From assembly GCA_014529385.2 (NCBI GenBank), contig CM043946.1, positions 15,955,077 to 16,019,076 on the forward strand: DNA of 64,000 nt. Direction: 5' to 3'. Position 1 is the stretch's first letter; every line of letters begins with the position of its first letter. This document shows, in pieces, positions 19,488-30,400 of this stretch. The position numbers and the translations under genes are program-made. The notes under the pieces are model-generated. The model ran no database searches. It was not told the DNA's origin and saw only the letters and a program-made list of their open reading frames with translations. The DNA is from Adiantum capillus-veneris. Taxonomy: Eukaryota; Streptophyta; Polypodiopsida; Polypodiales; Pteridaceae.

Positions 19488-22400
19488 CGTGTCTACTGGA
19501 ATGGAAAATCCAACACCAGATGATGCCCCCGATGGAGAATATATCGCAGTATTGATACCAATTAAATTTCCAGAACTGTCAAGGAGTGGCCCCCCACTAT
19601 TTCCAGGATTGATGGCTGCATCTGTCTGAATCACATCCTGTATGGGCCGACCAGTGGCAGCTGAGCTAATCTCTCTCCGCAGACCACTGCGATACAGAAC
19701 ACTTGCAATTAAAAACTTGGGGTCCCGTGGCAGAAACAAAGGTAGAATTCCAGTGGCATGACTTCAGTTACAAGAAACAAATAAAGGTTTTGAAACTTGA
19801 CACCATACCTTATGACTCCTGTTGTCAATGTATGGTCCAGACCAAACTGCAAAACACAACATGTGCAGGTGTTTAAATTTGCCAAATGTAATCTCAAATG
19901 GATTTGTACTGAATAGAAAGCCCTAGGATTACTGAGCAAGTCCCGAAAAGCCCTAAGATTACTGAGCCTTTACTAAACACGCTCCTGGAAAAAAGTATAA
20001 AACCAGGTTAATTTCCCAGAGAACTTACCTACCGGATTTCCAATTGCATACACTTTTTGTCCAACCAGGAGGTTCGATGAGGTTCCAACGGGGATTGGTC
20101 TGAGCTTGTCCTTTGACACATCAATATGAAGAACCGCAACATCTTTGTCCTCATCATAGCCTACAACATCAGCTTCATATACGGACTGATCTCCCAAGGT
20201 CACCCTGACAGTTGCTCATTAGCGTGTCCAGCATTGAAAGGTTTCTTGATTAGATAGCATAAAGCATGTGAAGAAGCCTAAATAAGAGATTGAATTCTAA
20301 AATACCTAAGATCAGAGGCACCTCTAATAACATGGTAATTTGTCACAACATGCCCTTTCTTGTCCCAAAGGAACCCAGAACCAGAACCTTGAGGCACTTC
20401 CATGACATCCAAAGTAAAGGCATCCCGTCTGCAAAGGTTCAAAAGACATTACTCATACTAAATAACACAACAGTATGTCTAGTAAAGATATATTAATCAT
20501 TCAAGCCACATAGAACTGAGAAAGCACCGGGCAATTAAAACCTCCAAGTCAACCAACAATTAGTGATGGAGGATGTAATAGATCAATCTAGTCTTTGGGA
20601 TTGACCCTACGATGTTCCTCTCTTGGTGCCAAATATATGACTTACCTTGCAAGGGAATTATAATATAAGGCTGGAATAGAACCTTAAGATTTTCAATAAA
20701 TACAAACCAAAGACACCCTTCCAAAGAACAGGTTACAAACACACAACCAGTAAGGGTTTGCTGAGCTGCCCTCAGCTCTTGAAAAATGACAAATATTGTA
20801 AAGAGTTTTGAAGGTTATCTCCTAGGTTTCCCCAGCTAGATCTTGTGAGTGAGGTCTTCTTTGTGGCTGTGCCCAGCCTTGTGAGGTTTTCTCCAGATTC
20901 TAGGCATGTGGGGGAATGTTCCACATTTGGTCCAACCAGCCACAAGTGGGCACTTTTGGTGGAACTTGTGGCCCTTTTGGTGGGCACCAGCATTTTTGTT
21001 GCTCCCCTATTAAAAAAGGAGGGGGTGTGTGGAGTTCGACAAGATCTAGGCTGCATTTTGAGGATTAGAAAGTGATTCGAATGCAACAGTTCAGTCCCGG
21101 TACCTTTGCAAATATTCAGCCAAGCTGGTTGAAGACTTGAGCCGCAAAGGGGGCTGATTTTGGGCCGATTTCAAACGGTGTACCTATCCTTGCTGAGGAG
21201 ATTGAAGATCTCTTTCAATGGGGGGTTGCTTGCAGCCTTGGAACCCGGTTTGTGAGGCAAGAGCCTCTCTGAGCAGGAATGGGAGTAGCCAACTACTGCT
21301 CCAAAAGCAGGCACCAGTGAGGTTCACCGTGTAGGTGCGTTTTCAGCGCTGGTTATGTGCTGAAATTGGACAGTTTTTCAGCCATACGGATGCCAGAACC
21401 ATTGGGAACAGTGCCCCACTGCTAGAGGACAGTTCAAGGACTATTTAGGGCTGAAAACAGGGCAAAAACCAGTAAATACAGCGTGCTGAATTTACTGTTT
21501 TTGGGCAGAAATCAGAGGGTTTATGTCAGTGGAAGTGAGTTCCAAAAGGGGAATTGGTTTCAGGCAAGTTTTGGGGCTGTTATGCTGCGAAATTTTGCCA
21601 AAACAGGTGGTATCTAGCTGGATACACGTAAAGAATTCCCACGACTCTTCTTTGTAATCTACCCTCTTAAAGTATAAAGAAATACCGAAAGGGGCGCCAA
21701 TTTTGGAGCCTACAGGTTGTCGGCGTCTGCTCGGAGCATTCTAGCTTCCGAGCCGTGTGTGTGCTTAAGTGTTAATTCCAGTCGCACGTTACCTTTTCAA
21801 AGTGCTCTTTGTTTGTGTCTAAAGTAAAGAATTTCGGGTGAAAGCCAAAGCCTACCGCCCCACGGGCCGGTTTCAGCACAACGAAGAATGTCGCTAGAGA
21901 GTTCTCTCTCACGCTGGGGATGTTGTTGAAGAAGTCTACGTAGATGCAGTGGATGATGCTTTGGAGCATTTGTGAAAGTCTACTCATAGCGAGGAGTTAC
22001 TTGAGAGGAAGATTCCAGTGTAATTGCCGGTGTTTCCACAAGATCAAAAGTTGGATGCCACCAACTGTGAAGGGAAGGTCTTTATGGAGGCGGTATTGGA
22101 GACCGACGACCTTATCTTGATGGTGCATGATGAAATTAAGCGGCCAAAGGCTCCTACAAAAAGTCTCTTTCTTTCGAGGAGATGGAGAATCTTGTAGAGC
22201 TTCAACAAGCTTGGGATCGGCTTAATGCAAGGATCCGGTCTTTATCTTCCTCAATCATACGTGGCAAACACTTGGACATGTTCGGAGCATGACTAATGCT
22301 CGAGCTATCTTGAACCACTTGAAGAAAATTTACAATATGATGGCGTGTATGAAGAGAGATCACCTGGAGGTACAATTGCATAATATGGACCCTTGACACC

Positions 22401-23092
22401 CTTAAGTCCATGAAAGTATAACATTGACCACCTACAAGAGATACCGCACGTCCAAGAAAGAAAAGTAGAAGCAAAATGCACAGAAGGATGATACTTCGTA
22501 TGGATACTTGCAAAGAACTCACAAAGACTTGCAGATGGATAGCACTCTAGTTAGATTTCTTTCTTGGCACCAAGCTGAGGCGGTGGCTCCTACTTCCTTG
22601 GCAGAGCCTAGAGTTTCTATTCGGTCTTTGCAGGATGGTGTGGCAGATGAGCCAGAAGCTTGATGCAATGGTGGATTGGACTATTCCTTCACTCTTGGAG
22701 GCCCTAGATTCCTACGTAGGATTTGAGAGGAGGTATTAAGAATTTTGGAGGTCATCTCCTAGGTTTCCCTATCTAGGTCTTCTGAGTGAGGGCAGCTTTG
22801 TGGCTGTGCCCATACTTTTGAGGTTTTTTTGCAGATTCTAGGTATGTGGGGGGATGTTCAAGACTTGGTTCGACCGGCCACAAGTGGCCCTTTCCATGGG
22901 CGCCATTTTCAGGTCCCCGTTCCCATCTCAATTTCCCGTTCCGTGTTTTAGACGTGAGTATTCGAAACAGTGAATGGCATTTCATGCATGTTGCCGTTCC
23001 CCGTTCCCCGTTCCCCATTCCGATTTCCCGTTCCAGGTAACTATGCCTTATATTCTCTTTGTTAGCACATTGCAATTTGCCTCGCAAGGCTT

Positions 23093-23142
<50 letters not shown>

Positions 23143-23774
23143 CCCCACCCCCACCCACGTGTTCCCTTGTCAACACGCCTTCTTTTGCACTTTGACAAAT
23201 ATAAGGGCGCTATCTGCCTAGAGGAGGGCCCTAAGGGTCACTTACATACCTCATGTCCCTTTAGTCTAACAAGATTTATAACACCAATCTCAAATTCATT
23301 TGGTTAAAATCCCTTATGAATAGCGAAGTCCCCTGCAAACAAATCCTCATAAAAGATACCTACAAAACACAACAATGAGTCGATGCACATGCTCACACAT
23401 CACATGCTCCACGGTTTCGACCAGCTCATGTGGAGACACACCTACTACTAACCCTAACCTTCTTGCCTATCCCACAATGTCGTGAAAAATGCTTTGGCAC
23501 CCAGCTTAGCCTTCTACAATTAATTTTGTAAAGGAAGATATGCCAAGTCCTATCTAGTCTATGTTAGAGTTTGTCACCTTTCTCACAAGTCCTAGCGGAG
23601 CTGCTAGTGCCCCACTATCTCCCAATGGCTGATCATAAGGAATGAGGGCTGTTTTGTGACTGTGCTCGGCCTCTATGAGGTAGTTTTCTCATGTTTGGCC
23701 TCTTCGCCATTGTTTTGCCCACATTGTATTGTGTCAAAGTCGATGATGCAAAACCGTAGAGATAGAGAGAAAAG

Positions 23775-23839
<65 letters not shown>

Positions 23840-25512
23840 AATGTACTTGAATCGACCAACTTGGCAATGCATTAGATGATCATACAATGGGGGCAGAGTG
23901 CTACCCTTATACTCTCTTGGGGGACCTTAAGTACCCCTCACATAAATTGCCAGACTCGGACTCATCTCAAATAAGTAAAATAAATAGGATGCACAAACAC
24001 TCTCTCTACATCTCAAAGTGGTGGACATATATAGCTAGACCAAGTCAATGAATTAGCTACCATGGACACCCCAATAGTGGCTGACGATCGATATACCTCG
24101 ACGGATTTGCAACCACAACTTGTCACCAAAAGAATGTCATCTTGAGTGCCGATTCCTTCATAAATAGTAGAACTGTAGACCACGCTATGTCCAAGTATCC
24201 CCACTCGTGGACTATGAACACATCAACTCCAAAATTTTCAGCATAATGAACTTTGGAACACACCCTGTCCATAATCCCGCCAACAACAATGAATTGTCTA
24301 TAGCACATTCATGTTTTTAATACATCAAGTTGGTTCCTTGCCAGATGCAAGGTGCTTTGAACTCCGAACACGAGTCCAAATCAAGTATTGAGAGCGCCAC
24401 TTGCCTCTCACGTGCCTCTCCCTAGCCGAAGCATGTTGTTGGACCCAACAATGGACTAGACCGCTCCAACTTTTGCCAATGTAGTTTGCACCACACCAGC
24501 CAGGTCAATTGAGTCCTTAGTACAATCATTGGCACTGCTGTCCTCATCAAGCTTGCCTCTATCTTTGTCTTTATGAGAGCTCTTGCATTTGCATTTGGAA
24601 TCTAGATGTACAATCCTGAGACAATGACTTCCCCAGTTGTAACAACAAATTTGGGACTTCTTTTTAGTTTCCATTGTAGCATGTGCCAATTCATCACTTT
24701 TCAAAACTCGAACCTTGCCTTGGGAGATAAAGACTGCTTTCTCCTCAATGAAAAAACAACTGAGATCATCAACATCCAGCTTTTCCTTCATGATCTATAA
24801 GTGTAATGCCTTTGCTACGATATCGTACTTCTCAAGCAACTTCAGAAGTACCAAAGCAGCCAAGAGTTGATCATGTATGGCCTTTGCCTTCATCTGAAAT
24901 GCTGCATGGAAATCCGGCTTCAAACGAGATAAAAAATAACTATCCAATAGGGGTGACTACTCGCATCATAGAGTCTTGATCAAACATATCTCCGAGCTTT
25001 GACCACATTTTACTCACAGTTTCCAAAGTCCATATAGCAAGAGAGATTTTCTTCAAGAGTGCCTGAACAATTGCTGACATCACATTCACATTACTCGCAT
25101 CCCAATCAACACATGATTGAAAATACTCGTCATCCTAAAGTTGAGTTCACCTCTTATTGCCAGACCTCGCAAGTCTTGTCTCCGTGCGGTCGACACTATC
25201 CAACAAGCCTTTGAAGTTTGCATAGAAATCACAATCGCATAATCAATTTTCAATGAGCATAGTTGTCACCGATAAGTTTGTCATTGGTGTTCGAACAAGG
25301 AGGAGCCATTTTGATGGAGCAAAGCTGATGCAGTAGAGCCAATGCAACACAGCCGGTGCAACAAAGCCAATGAATCAAAGCTGATGTAGCACAACCATCA
25401 ACAATCTCCTCTTCGCACAACTCCCCCACAATCACGAGCCAAGAAGCTCTCATACCATGTCAAAGTCGACGATGTGGAAACGTAGAGATAGAGAGAGAGT
25501 CCGCGCACGTGC

Positions 25513-25577
<65 letters not shown>

Positions 25578-28121
25578 CGAACCAATCAGCTTCGCAAGGA
25601 ATTAGGTGATTACACAATGGGAAAAGAGTGCTACCTTCATACTATTCTGGGGGGCCTGAAGAAGTAAGAACCCCTCACATAAATTGCTCAACCCACACTC
25701 ATGTCAAATAAGTAAAATAAATATCTAAAATGACAAAATAGATAAATAGGATTGCACTAGGCATTCGCTGGAGATGCATAAACTTTAACATATTGTTGGC
25801 GGTGTCATAGAGTTTACTCTCGATGACCCCAAGCCTCGGGCATTTTATCCCAGAGCCTTGTGCCATTGGTTTTACCTACAAGCAATTTTTCCTGTTTTCC
25901 AAGTTTTTGACCTATTTATCTTGGTCACGAGGTTTTAGGAGAGGTCAGGCAACCTAGCAAATCTCCCTATGTAAGGGAGGGGGTCGCCCACCCCAATTGT
26001 ATCTTTTTGTGCATTATATTTAGAGCCGAAGTTTTGGGTTCCTCTCTCTAGCGTTCTCTCTCCAGTGTTTTTCTCTCTAGCGGTTTTCCTAGATCGCCCT
26101 CTCTTTTTGTAGCCCTTGTGTTATGGCAAATCCCTCTCCTTCTTGCCTTCTATCCTAGCCGACTCTCCAATTACGGGTACCTTGCAGATCTAGGAGATCA
26201 CCACAAGGCCGTTGCTTGGAGGTTCCACATTCGAAGGTTGCTATTGTCCGCTATTTTTGGCCATATCTGCCCACCTTCCACTACCACTCCCAACATGGTA
26301 TGAGAACTGCTAAGTGACATCTAGAGAAGCAGCTCTCTATTCCGGGCCCAAGAAGGCAACAAGGCAAGGCATGCCTCCACCTGCTCTCCATTAGGAACCA
26401 TACTGTGTAACTGTGAGTGTCCACAACCAAGCTCAATGATTGAATCCCTATCAAGCTCCTAACCAAGAAGCTCCTCACATTTGTAGAATCCGACTCTGTA
26501 AATATGTCAACTCAAGTAGCTCACAAGTCACTACCTGACTCACGTTTCACCTACACTTATTGCTCTTCTCCAGAGCAGATGTTTGGTATCTAATTCTACC
26601 TTTTGGGCTTGGGGGCCTGCAGCTAACAGGTAGCCTCTAACGCAAGGGCTGGTGTAACCAACAACTCCACACCGAGCGGGTGTGTGGGTAGAGCTGCCAA
26701 GGGCCTAGAGCCCAAGTGTAGTGATCACACAAGATGTCTTACAAATGAGACCTCAGTACTCATTATAGGACTTTTAAACCGCCGTTCTTAACCTGCCTTC
26801 AACTAAGGGTGCGTTCACACGCAAGGTCAGTTCACACTGGCCGAACATAACTGAGTGTGAAATATCAAACTGGCGTCCATTACTATCAGTATCAAAGCAG
26901 AGAGAAAGATAAACAAAGAAAGGAACCCAACAAGCTCAATTAACATAACTTTCTCGAAGTTTGACTTCCTTACAAGACTAAATGAATAGCCGTCTCTCAC
27001 TCATCTCCACCAAGATTGGCTGCCTGTGGATTAGATGCGAGCAAGAGTAGAAATGTAGTAGATAGGGCAGAACCCAAGAGAAAGGTAACAGCAACCATAC
27101 ATTAGTGAAAATCGATCCATAGGAGGGTTGCCAAACACGACTATAGCGAGGGGTGCAGGTATAATTCAGCCCACCTCTCACTTCTATTGGAGACACACAT
27201 GATTTAAAACTAAGACCAGCATGGGATCTTCCAACTTCTAACACATAAAACTGCGTCGAGAACTTATCACACAAGGTAGGAGGGTTGCCAAACACGACTA
27301 TAGCGAGGGGTGCAGGTATAATTCAGCCCACCTCTCACTTCTATTGGAGACACGCATGATTTAAAACTAAGACTATCATGGGATCTTCCAACTTCTTACA
27401 CATAAAACTGTGTCGAGAACTTATCACACAAGGTACACGGAAATTATGAAGCAGAATTCTGAGACTACCTGGCAGCCAAGTTTGTAATGTAGACAACAGA
27501 GGGGGTGTTCTCCTTGAATAGCTGGACCGTTGCTAGCTCATCACTTTGAAGCCTTCGAATTGGGGGTGAGACGAGTGCATATGCACTCACTCCTGGTGCA
27601 AGAACTGCTAAAGCCAATGCTAAGGAGGTCACAACCATGAGGAGCTTATTTGGTGACAGACCCAGGGTGAATGTGCGCATAGAAGCCCTACTCATGAGCT
27701 CAGTAAAACTGACAAATCGTCTGAAGAGCCCAGACATCCTGAAGGCAAGCAGAAATGCTATAGGAGAAGCTGGTGCGCTTTTATCCGGTGATCTGTGTCT
27801 GCCGTTTCCATCAAAGAGGAGCGCACTGCTAGTTGTAGACGCCTGCTTGGAGACATCGCCGGCATTACGCTTAGGCCTATGTTGCTCATTCGACGATATG
27901 AATGTGAGCTTCCCGGCGTCAGGTCGGCTACCACAGATAACAAGACTGTGTGAAGAGCGATGGCAGAAGTGGGCAATACCTTGGCGACTTCGGCTGGTGT
28001 AGAGGAAAAGAAGCCCACGCTGAGAATGGAATGTGTTGCAAACGAGGTGAGATGGTGTACATGAGCTCCTTGCATGCAGCAACTCTGCAAAGCCCTGAGA
28101 CTGAGCAATTATCGTTGACAT
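19488..28121 (-). CDS. DEGP1: Chloroplast lumenal serine protease DegP1-like (HtrA), 3' exons missing
   Basis: Five exons, read right to left: 28121-27469, 20428-20306, 20204-20033, 19846-19809 and 19686-19488, joined in phase with GT-AG introns to give 395 residues. The N-terminus is a Ser/Arg-rich transit peptide, then a hydrophobic [15 protein letters not shown] and VSAYA, consistent with thylakoid lumen targeting. The protease domain follows: [18 protein letters not shown] (His250), KDVAVLHID (Asp280), [14 protein letters not shown] (Ser359), and the sequence stops at GFSIPVDT. The triad spacing (30 and 79 residues) is that of plant DegP1, which degrades damaged photosystem II subunits in the lumen. 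Start: first ATG, in CTCCACCATG. The PDZ-coding exons are not found in the remaining 19 kb to the left, so the gene either continues past an intron of over 19 kb or is truncated. Confidence 0.92.
20800..21075. repeat. Dispersed intronic repeat, copy 1
   Basis: Contains TATCTCCTAGGTTTCCCC, TTTGTGGCTGTGCCCA, AGATTCTAGGCATGTGGGGG and CCAGCCACAAGTGGGC. The same ordered blocks recur at 22738-22900. A weaker match to the middle lies at about 23644-23700. Family unknown; possible LTRs of a small element, but termini are unclear. Confidence 0.6.
21076..22737. other. Intronic sequence between the two repeat copies
   Basis: No frame with domain content. Short broken frames such as that around 22040-22200 (plus strand) look like decayed coding sequence, but no family motif is recognisable. 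If 20800-21075 and 22738-22900 are LTRs this would be the interior of a roughly 2.1-kb element. Confidence 0.35.
22738..22900. repeat. Dispersed intronic repeat, copy 2
   Basis: Repeats the blocks of 20800-21075 in the same order and orientation (TCATCTCCTAGGTTTCCC, GGCTGTGCCC, AGATTCTAGGTATGTGGGGG, CGGCCACAAGTGG). Followed at about 22915-23040 by GTTCCC-rich microrepeats and at 23099-23140 by (CT)n. Confidence 0.6.
24456..25312 (-). pseudogene. Copia-type gag, decayed
   Basis: Minus-strand reading starts [20 protein letters not shown], the usual copia gag N-terminus (K-L-x-G-x-N-Y-x-x-W), then loses frame several times. The last frame (24791-24456) has [19 protein letters not shown], a corrupted zinc knuckle, and a Lys/Asp-rich tail. 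No protease or RT follows. Gag might once have been encoded alone, with enzymes supplied in trans. Confidence 0.6.
25515..25571. repeat. (GA)n microsatellite inside the right LTR
   Basis: Uninterrupted GA repeat following CGCGCACGTGCGCGA. The left LTR has (GT)n(GA)n at the equivalent point (23777-23840), so the microsatellite belongs to the LTR. Confidence 0.9.
25794..26295 (+). repeat. Isolated LTR with adjacent PBS (502 bp)
   Basis: Begins TGTTGGCGGTG and ends CTCCCAACA; the terminal TGTTGG/CCAACA inverted repeat and the following TGGTATGAGA (tRNA-Met-like PBS, 26296) mark a 5' LTR. A TTATATTTAG box lies at about 26013. The interior beyond 26300 has no recognisable gag. The TATTG target used by the neighbouring copia-like element overlaps its first two bases, so that element inserted at this LTR's edge. 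Confidence 0.65.
26296..27120. other. Intronic stretch without genes
   Basis: Beyond the PBS-like bases I see no domain-bearing frame and no strong repeat. Probably leader or decayed interior of the LTR element that starts at 25794. Confidence 0.4.
27121..27434. repeat. 157-bp tandem duplication in DEGP1 intron 1
   Basis: 27121-27277 and 27278-27434 begin AGGAGGGTTGCCAAACACGA and match nearly base for base with a few substitutions (ACACACATG/ACACGCATG, ACCAGC/ACTATC). The second copy ends about 35 bp before the exon 1 splice donor. Confidence 0.93.
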
Positions 28122-28246
28122 GGTGGAGGAGTAAAGCTAGCTGCTGGGCGTGTTCTCCATACCGATAAAGATTACGGTTGTCGTATTGTGAACACCTAGG
28201 AAGTGACATTCATGGACTGATGGGATAATCTATATGTAGCTATATA
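28122..28246 (-). promoter_or_regulatory. Immediate upstream region of DEGP1
   Basis: 125 bp between the DEGP1 start codon and the first Helitron-like element. It must contain 5' UTR and possibly core promoter; AT-rich TATATATCTATACTATATA straddles the transposon edge at 28240-28258. No other element is certain. Confidence 0.35.
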
Positions 28247-28412
28247 TCTATACTATATACTAAGGATAATGAGGGAGGGAGTTCCGGTTCCCGCCCATTG
28301 CGACGTGTCAGAAGCTCCTTCAAGCGGCGGGTGTGGCCTACAGCTCCGGGAGCATAGCGACGCAAAGAGAGAGAGAGAGAAAGAGAGAGAGGGGCAGGCT
28401 TCGCCTTACTAG
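28247..28412 (+). mobile_element. Helitron-like short element 1 (166 bp)
   Basis: Starts TCTATACTATATACTAAGG after an A, ends AGGCTTCGCCTTACTAG before a T. It has the Helitron hallmarks: 5' TC, a short 3' hairpin (AGGC-TTC-GCCT) a few bases before CTAG, A/T target flanks, no target duplication. A GA repeat (about 28366-28392) precedes the hairpin. Non-coding. Confidence 0.6.
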
Positions 28413-28415
28413 TAT

Positions 28416-28561
28416 TCTATAATGGCAGAGCGAGTGCTCTTTACACTTGTCAAAAACTGCTATATGAAGGCTAAAGTCCAAACCGAGAGAAGCTCCTATG
28501 CACGCACGATAAAGAGGGAGAGAAAAAGAGAGAGAGAGGCTTCGGCGGCCAGTCGTACTAG
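28416..28561 (+). mobile_element. Helitron-like short element 2 (146 bp)
   Basis: Starts TCTATAATGG, ends with (GA)n, GGCTTCGGCGGCC and CGTACTAG. Internal block AAAGTCCAAA...ACGATAAAGAGGGAGAG is shared with the copy at 50495-50648, showing a family. It is followed without spacing by the next element. Confidence 0.6.
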
Positions 28562-28688
28562 TCTATACTATAATGAAAATCCCCCCCCTACACGTGGCGG
28601 AAGCACGTTGATCCAGCTAGATCCGATAATGTGCCCTGCAAACCCAGCACTCAGCGCACGTAGAGAGGGAGATAAGGACAGCACCAAG

Positions 28689-28730
<42 letters not shown>

Positions 28731-28748
28731 GGCCGAAGGCCATACTAG
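28562..28748 (+). mobile_element. Helitron-like short element 3 (187 bp)
   Basis: Starts TCTATACTATAATG directly after the CTAG of element 2; ends (GA)n, GGCCGAAGGCC hairpin, ATACTAG, T. The head-to-tail junction CTAG|TCTATAC is a tandem Helitron-type junction. Confidence 0.62.
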
Positions 28749-29071
28749 TCTTTATTAGGTTAGCTCGAATCTCTGCAGATACCCTTCTGCTCCATAAGAC
28801 AAGTATGAAACTCACACAAAGCTAACTTTGACTCTTTTGTCGCCAACTCGCCGAGTGGGTTTCATGCCGGTTGTGTACCCCTTTTTTAATATTAAAAAAT
28901 ACTCATCACACTATTCCCTCCCCTTTTTCCTTCACGGTATCTGCCAAGATTCGGTTTTCTTAGAATCGTGGCTACATACTGATGGACACGCAAAATAATC
29001 TATTAGCATTCGTCTGACCTACTCACACGTAGACTCTTATTCAAAAATTTAATCCCAAACGAACACTAGTA
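28749..29071. other. Spacer between Helitron-like groups
   Basis: No gene or repeat seen. AT-rich in the middle (TTTTTTAATATTAAAAAATA at about 28881). Confidence 0.5.
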
Positions 29072-29168
29072 TCTATACAATTATAATGGGAGAAGGGATT
29101 TCGGCCCTTCCCCCCGGACACGTCTTAGCAGGCGCTTCAACCGACAGTGTCTCTTGCAATCTCCGGGC

Positions 29169-29261
<93 letters not shown>

Positions 29262-29285
29262 GGCGAAGCCCACTGGCCGTACTAG
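29072..29285 (+). mobile_element. Helitron-like short element 4 (214 bp)
   Basis: Starts TCTATACAATTATAATGGG after an A and ends with about 86 bp of (GA)n (29171-29256), GGGCGGGCGAAGCCC hairpin, CGTACTAG. The GA tract is the longest of the group. Confidence 0.62.
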
Positions 29286-29373
29286 TTAGTTATAAAGGTT
29301 ATAAGCTTCTAATATTACCACTTGTGGCAATATCAGGGAATGCGCATGGCAGAGACACAAAGCACACACGATG

Positions 29374-29452
<79 letters not shown>

Positions 29453-29474
29453 CAAAGCCCGCCGGCCATACTAG
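29286..29474 (+). mobile_element. Helitron-like short element 5
   Basis: Follows element 4 directly (CTAG|TTAGTTATAAAGG). Body GCTTCTAATATTACCACTTG, then GGCATGGCAGAGACA-type sequence, (GA)n, GGGCAAAGCCC hairpin and CATACTAG. Its first 75 bp are repeated in element 6. The 5' end has diverged from the TCTATAC consensus. Confidence 0.55.
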
Positions 29475-29616
29475 TTACTTATAATGTTTATAAGCTTCTA
29501 ATATTACCACTTGTGGCAATATCAGGGAATGTGCATGGCAGAGACATAAAGCACACGCAACGCAAAGAAGCTGTGCATGATAGCCTCTTGAGCACGCATA
29601 CATGCACACACGCGCG

Positions 29617-29670
<54 letters not shown>

Positions 29671-29718
29671 GGGGGCGGGAGGAGAGTTTTTGGGCTGGCT
29701 TGCATGCTTGATGACCTA

Positions 29719-29750
<32 letters not shown>

Positions 29751-29770
29751 TTGCCTTTAGGAAACTCTAG
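29475..29770 (+). mobile_element. Helitron-like short element 6
   Basis: Follows element 5 directly (CTAG|TTACTTATAATG) with the same body start, then CACACGCGCGCACGA, two GA tracts and GTTGCCTTTAGGAAAC (imperfect hairpin) then TCTAG, T. Longest member at 296 bp. Confidence 0.5.
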
Positions 29771-30400
29771 TCTTTATCTTTCAATAGATGGGAGTAGGAT
29801 TGTTTTCAATAAAAGAGCTAGTACAACGTGGGGTTCCCTATTCGAGATAAGAGCAAGGACTTAGCTTGGAGTCTTCGAGATAGGCTATGCCTTAAACCTT
29901 TGTTTGTACTTAATCTTGCAGAAGAATATATCCATGCATGCCCATAGGATTATGGTTCATGTGTACAATGGTTATAAATCATTCGGCCGTACCTTTGTGC
30001 TTCCTATAAAAGAGAGGTCTAGATTCCTTGGGTGTCATCATGACGTTTCCGCATGGTATCATGATGCCTTTAGAAACCATACCTCCATATCTATAGTATT
30101 ATGGTTCATGAGTACAAGGATCATAATTCATTCGGGCGTACCTTCGGGATAGGCTAGCGTCTGTGCATGCGGATACAAATCTAGCAAGATTCATTTACCT
30201 AGATAAGGAGCTAGAGTCCAAGGTCATGCACAAGGAGGATGATAAATATGTGTTTCTTACTGGGATTAAATATCTCATTGAAAATTTAATTACGTTTGTG
30301 AGATCATTCTTGACATTACGCTTGTGAAAAAAGTTTAGATTGCTTTGCGAGATTCTTATTAGACTTGTCTCCACCTACAGGCTTGCGGTAGTGAGTAAAC
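29771..30400. other. Intergenic stretch with a diverged direct repeat
   Basis: ATTATGGTTCATGTGTACAA with TCATTCGGCCGTACCTT at 29949-29996 recurs with changes at about 30100-30145. No domain-bearing frame. Confidence 0.5.

Larger units (their letters stand above)
23732..25790 (-). mobile_element. Small copia-like LTR element with gag only, TSD TATTG
   Basis: Left LTR about 23732-23999 and right LTR 25458-25790 start TGTCAAAGTCGAYGATG on the plus strand and share a microsatellite at the same internal position plus a GTGCTACC...CCCCTCACATAAATTGC block. Next to the right LTR, minus-strand TGGTATGAGAGC (25446-25457) is a tRNA-Met PBS with one mismatch, giving minus orientation. TATTG flanks both ends (23727-23731, 25791-25795). 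The interior is only about 1.45 kb of decayed gag, so it is non-autonomous. Confidence 0.75.
20429..27468 (-). other. DEGP1 intron 1 (7.0 kb)
   Basis: Donor GTAGTC after CCAG and acceptor TTTGCAG before ACGGGATGCC. The intron carries a dispersed repeat in two copies, a CT microsatellite, a 2.06-kb copia-like element, a separate LTR and a 157-bp tandem duplication. No host gene is visible inside it. Confidence 0.85.

Noticed and set aside
18929-19555. 200-codon Gly/Gln/Arg-rich frame overlapping DEGP1 exon 5 on the opposite strand
   Set aside because: Made of poly-G, GC minisatellite and GA repeats, antisense to a confirmed exon.
20800-22900. LTR pair of an intronic retroelement
   Set aside because: The two repeats are parallel and similar, but I found no TG/CA termini, PBS or polypurine tract; kept as a dispersed repeat.
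29147-29770. Long plus-strand frame of Arg-Glu repeats
   Set aside because: It is translation of GA microsatellites within Helitron-like units; no codon-level constraint or domain.
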